This document shows, piece by piece, positions 61,192 through 64,000 of a stretch of DNA of 64,000 nucleotides (its first letter is position 1; each line of letters begins with the position of its first letter). The stretch spans positions 1 to 64,000 of the forward strand of contig NZ_ALKN02000014.1 of the NCBI RefSeq assembly GCF_000293865.2, read 5' to 3'. Made by a program: the position numbers and the translations under genes. This DNA comes from Limnohabitans sp. Rim28 (GTDB lineage: Bacteria > Pseudomonadota > Gammaproteobacteria > Burkholderiales > Burkholderiaceae_C). The notes under the pieces are model-generated. The model was not told where the DNA came from and ran no database searches. It was given only the letters and a program-made list of their open reading frames with translations.

Positions 61192-62051
61192 AAGCCTTGC
61201 GCCATTTCCTGCTGGCGCTGCAATTTTTCACCCGCATTCCGGTCACCGGTAGGCTGGCCGATTGGGTGGGATTCAGCCAGGCCATGTTGCGCGCCAGTGC
61301 TGCGTACTTCCCGGCGGTCGGCGTGGTGGTCGGTGGCTTGGTGGTGCTGTTGACGGCGGCGCTGATGCATTACTTGCCCGCTACTTACGCACCCTTGGCA
61401 GCGGCAGCGCTGGGCACGACGTGGAGCGTGTGGCTGACCGGCGCTTTTCATGAAGACGGTCTGGCTGATGTGGCCGACGGCTTGGGCGGCAGCTATGACC
61501 GTGAGCGTGCGCTCATCATCATGAAAGACTCGCGCGTCGGCGCTTTCGGCGCGATTGCCGTGGTGTTGATTTTGCTTAACAAAGTGGCGCTGCTGGCCTT
61601 GCTCGGTGCGGTCGGCCTGGTTTGGATGTGTTTTGCTTTGATGGCTGGTCATGTGATTTCGCGCACCTGGCCATTGCTCATAATTAGATGGCTGCCACAT
61701 GTGGGCGACGAAGCGGGATCCAAGTCCAAGCCTTTGGCCGATCAAATCAGCACAAGCAGTTTGGCCGTCGCTTTGTTCTGGTGTGCAGGTGCACTCGCCT
61801 TGAGTACCTGCATCGCAGCGGCTGTGTTAACCGGATCCGATCCGCTAACGCTGGCAATTACGCAAGTGCTGCCCGTGCTGAAAGTCTTGGCCTTCGGTAG
61901 TCTTGCCAGCGCATTGATCTTTGTTTATTTGTTACGTTTGTTTGCCCGGCGTTTGCAAGGCTTTACGGGCGACTGCCTGGGTACCACGCAACAGGTGTGT
62001 GAAATTGCGTTTTACCTGGGCTGCACGCTGGCTTTAGGTAGCGGCCATTAA
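61188..62051 (+). CDS. cobS: Adenosylcobinamide-GDP ribazoletransferase CobS
   Basis: A 287-residue integral membrane enzyme: LRHFLLALQFFTRIPVTG at the N-terminus, AYFPAVGVVVGGLVVLL, FHEDGLADVADGLGGSYDRERALIIMKDSRVGAFGAIAVV (conserved acidic motif) and further hydrophobic helices. It joins adenosylcobinamide-GDP and alpha-ribazole. It is followed by the phosphatase gene after 20 bp. Confidence 0.95.
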   Translation: MKALRHFLLALQFFTRIPVTGRLADWVGFSQAMLRASAAYFPAVGVVVGGLVVLLTAALMHYLPATYAPLAAAALGTTWSVWLTGAFHEDGLADVADGLGGSYDRERALIIMKDSRVGAFGAIAVVLILLNKVALLALLGAVGLVWMCFALMAGHVISRTWPLLIIRWLPHVGDEAGSKSKPLADQISTSSLAVALFWCAGALALSTCIAAAVLTGSDPLTLAITQVLPVLKVLAFGSLASALIFVYLLRLFARRLQGFTGDCLGTTQQVCEIAFYLGCTLALGSGH

Positions 62052-62071
62052 GCGCCGGCGGCAAAAGCACT

Positions 62072-62620
62072 ATGGCGCTGTGGATAGTCAGACACGCCAA
62101 GCCGCTGATCGCCAGTGGCGTCTGTTACGGCGCGTTGGATGTAGCGGCGGATACACAACACACCTTGCTAGTTGCCCATGCATTGGCGCAAGCGCTGCCA
62201 CTAAATTGCAACGTTTGGGTGTCGCCCTTGCGGCGTTGCATGCAACTGGCCGATGCTCTGTCAGACATACGGCCTGAATTGAATACGCAGACTGACACGC
62301 GCTTGAGAGAAATGGACTTCGGCACATGGGAGGGCGTGGCCTGGGACGCGATTCCCCTGGCAGCCATGCAAGCCTGGACCGATGATTTCGGCGCACACCG
62401 CTTTGGCGGTGTGGAAAGCGCTAACCAGGTATTGGCCCGGGTTACAGACCTGTGGGATGCCGCGCGGCAACATCCTGATGCACCCCAGGTGTGGATTACC
62501 CATGCCGGAGTGGCGCGCGCCGTGCGCTTGCTGTCACAAGGGTTCCGAAGCGTTAGCAGCGCCAGCCAATGGCCTAAGGATGCGCCCAGCTATGGAGAGT
62601 GGTGGCGCATTGATATTTAA
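62072..62620 (+). CDS. Histidine phosphatase family protein, probable alpha-ribazole phosphatase
   Basis: A 182-residue phosphoglycerate-mutase-like phosphatase: WIVRHAKPLIASGVCYGALDV (RHAKP variant of RHG), CNVWVSPLRRCMQLA, LREMDFGTWEGVAWDAIP with the catalytic Glu and ITHAGVARAVRLL with the second His. The position at the end of the cobTS set suggests removal of the 5'-phosphate from alpha-ribazole phosphate or adenosylcobalamin phosphate. No further coding gene lies before tRNA-Ser. Confidence 0.88.
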   Translation: MALWIVRHAKPLIASGVCYGALDVAADTQHTLLVAHALAQALPLNCNVWVSPLRRCMQLADALSDIRPELNTQTDTRLREMDFGTWEGVAWDAIPLAAMQAWTDDFGAHRFGGVESANQVLARVTDLWDAARQHPDAPQVWITHAGVARAVRLLSQGFRSVSSASQWPKDAPSYGEWWRIDI

Positions 62621-62902
62621 ACCAGCTAAGTGGCAAGGTTGGCCTGAAATTTTGCCTTTTGAAACGCGCCTTACGATGGCCCTGCTACCCGTAACTACTT
62701 GCCGATTTCCTCTTTTATTTTGATGCTTTGCACGGTCTGAACAACGAAATTTCATTCAGCTTGGTTCAAAGCCTGTTTTGCCTTCATCCGCAAATTCATG
62801 GCTCGGAACCAAGTCCGAAAAAGTCATGAGGTTTTGAGACAAAAGGGGTTTGAGACGACTTTCCCAGGCTGCTGCGGCAGGTCGCAGTCAGGAGCTCAAA
62901 GC
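62621..62902. other. Non-coding interval between the B12 operon and the tRNA-Ser terminator
   Basis: About 280 bp without a supported gene. Short frames exist on both strands but lack ribosome-binding sites and protein-like composition. I see no clear plus-strand terminator for the B12 operon. Confidence 0.5.
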
Positions 62903-62926
62903 AAAAAGCCCCGCGTGGTGCGGGGC
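62903..62926 (-). terminator. Rho-independent terminator after tRNA-Ser
   Basis: On the minus strand, GCCCCGC-ACCAC-GCGGGGC forms a strong 7-bp stem followed by TTTTTGC. A further hairpin (CCTCAA...TTGAGG with an inner CCTGC/GCAGG) lies between it and the tRNA end. Confidence 0.85.
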
Positions 62927-62972
62927 CTGAGGCTGCCTCAAGGCCTGCTGAGCAGGTTTGAGGTCTTTGTAC

Positions 62973-63062
<90 letters not shown>

Positions 63063-63096
63063 GGGTTCGGTTTCGTTTGTCGAAGCTGGTATTCTA

Positions 63097-64000
<904 letters not shown>

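Noticed and set aside
62382..62723. A plus-strand frame of 113 codons overlapping the phosphatase gene end
   Set aside because: It is mostly an out-of-frame shadow with no ribosome-binding site.

Overview
The window looks like a chromosomal segment of a betaproteobacterium of the order Burkholderiales, probably Comamonadaceae-like. This rests on gene content, on the serS/tRNA-Ser pair and on the aerobic-type naming of the late cobalamin genes; it is an inference, not a taxonomic assignment. A complete-looking siphovirus prophage of about 44 kb (roughly 3.75-47.7 kb) lies between a block of small host genes on the left and a vitamin B12 locus on the right.

Left host block (1-3.75 kb, plus strand): the end of a possible DUF393 protein, an SDR oxidoreductase lacking the catalytic Tyr, a PNPOx-fold flavoprotein, a GbsR/MarR regulator with a palindromic operator, a DoxX-like membrane protein, a TPR protein and a secreted DUF411 protein.

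Prophage (3.8-47.7 kb). Structural and replication genes run on the minus strand, so the map reads right to left. The right end (plus strand) holds a serine recombinase module (small ORF, DUF2924, recombinase, HTH-like protein). Next come a P63C protein and an unknown coiled-coil protein as probable cargo. A sigma-like factor then heads a replication/recombination operon: Sak4-like ATPase, DUF669, Cas4-like nuclease, SF2 helicase, prim-pol/helicase and RuvC-like resolvase. A TacAT-type toxin-antitoxin pair, a ParB-methyltransferase and a small plus-strand cassette follow. After them come HNH, a candidate cos region, terminase, portal, S49 protease, HK97 capsid, connectors, a lambda-type tail (V, G/GT with a -1 slippery site, H, M, L, K, I, J), distal fibre proteins and lysis genes.

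The most unusual feature is at 5.1-8.9 kb. A tail-fibre gene encodes a protein ending in an alternating Cys motif (YNCNCDCNCC). It is followed, with a 9-bp gap and then two overlapping junctions, by an unknown beta-rich protein, a probable 2OG-Fe(II) oxygenase and a radical SAM protein with a complete SPASM seven-Cys pattern. I infer a phage-encoded post-translational modification system acting on the fibre tip. I know of no described system with this layout.

Right host block (47.7-64 kb): a well-formed promoter and cobalamin riboswitch lead into a tightly packed operon for B12 uptake (btuB, btuF, btuC, btuD) and for the late steps of B12 synthesis and salvage (cobB, cobU, cobO, cobD, cobC, cobQ, cobT, cobS and a phosphatase). 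No corrin-ring genes are present. The window ends with tRNA-Ser(CGA) and the 3' part of serS on the minus strand.
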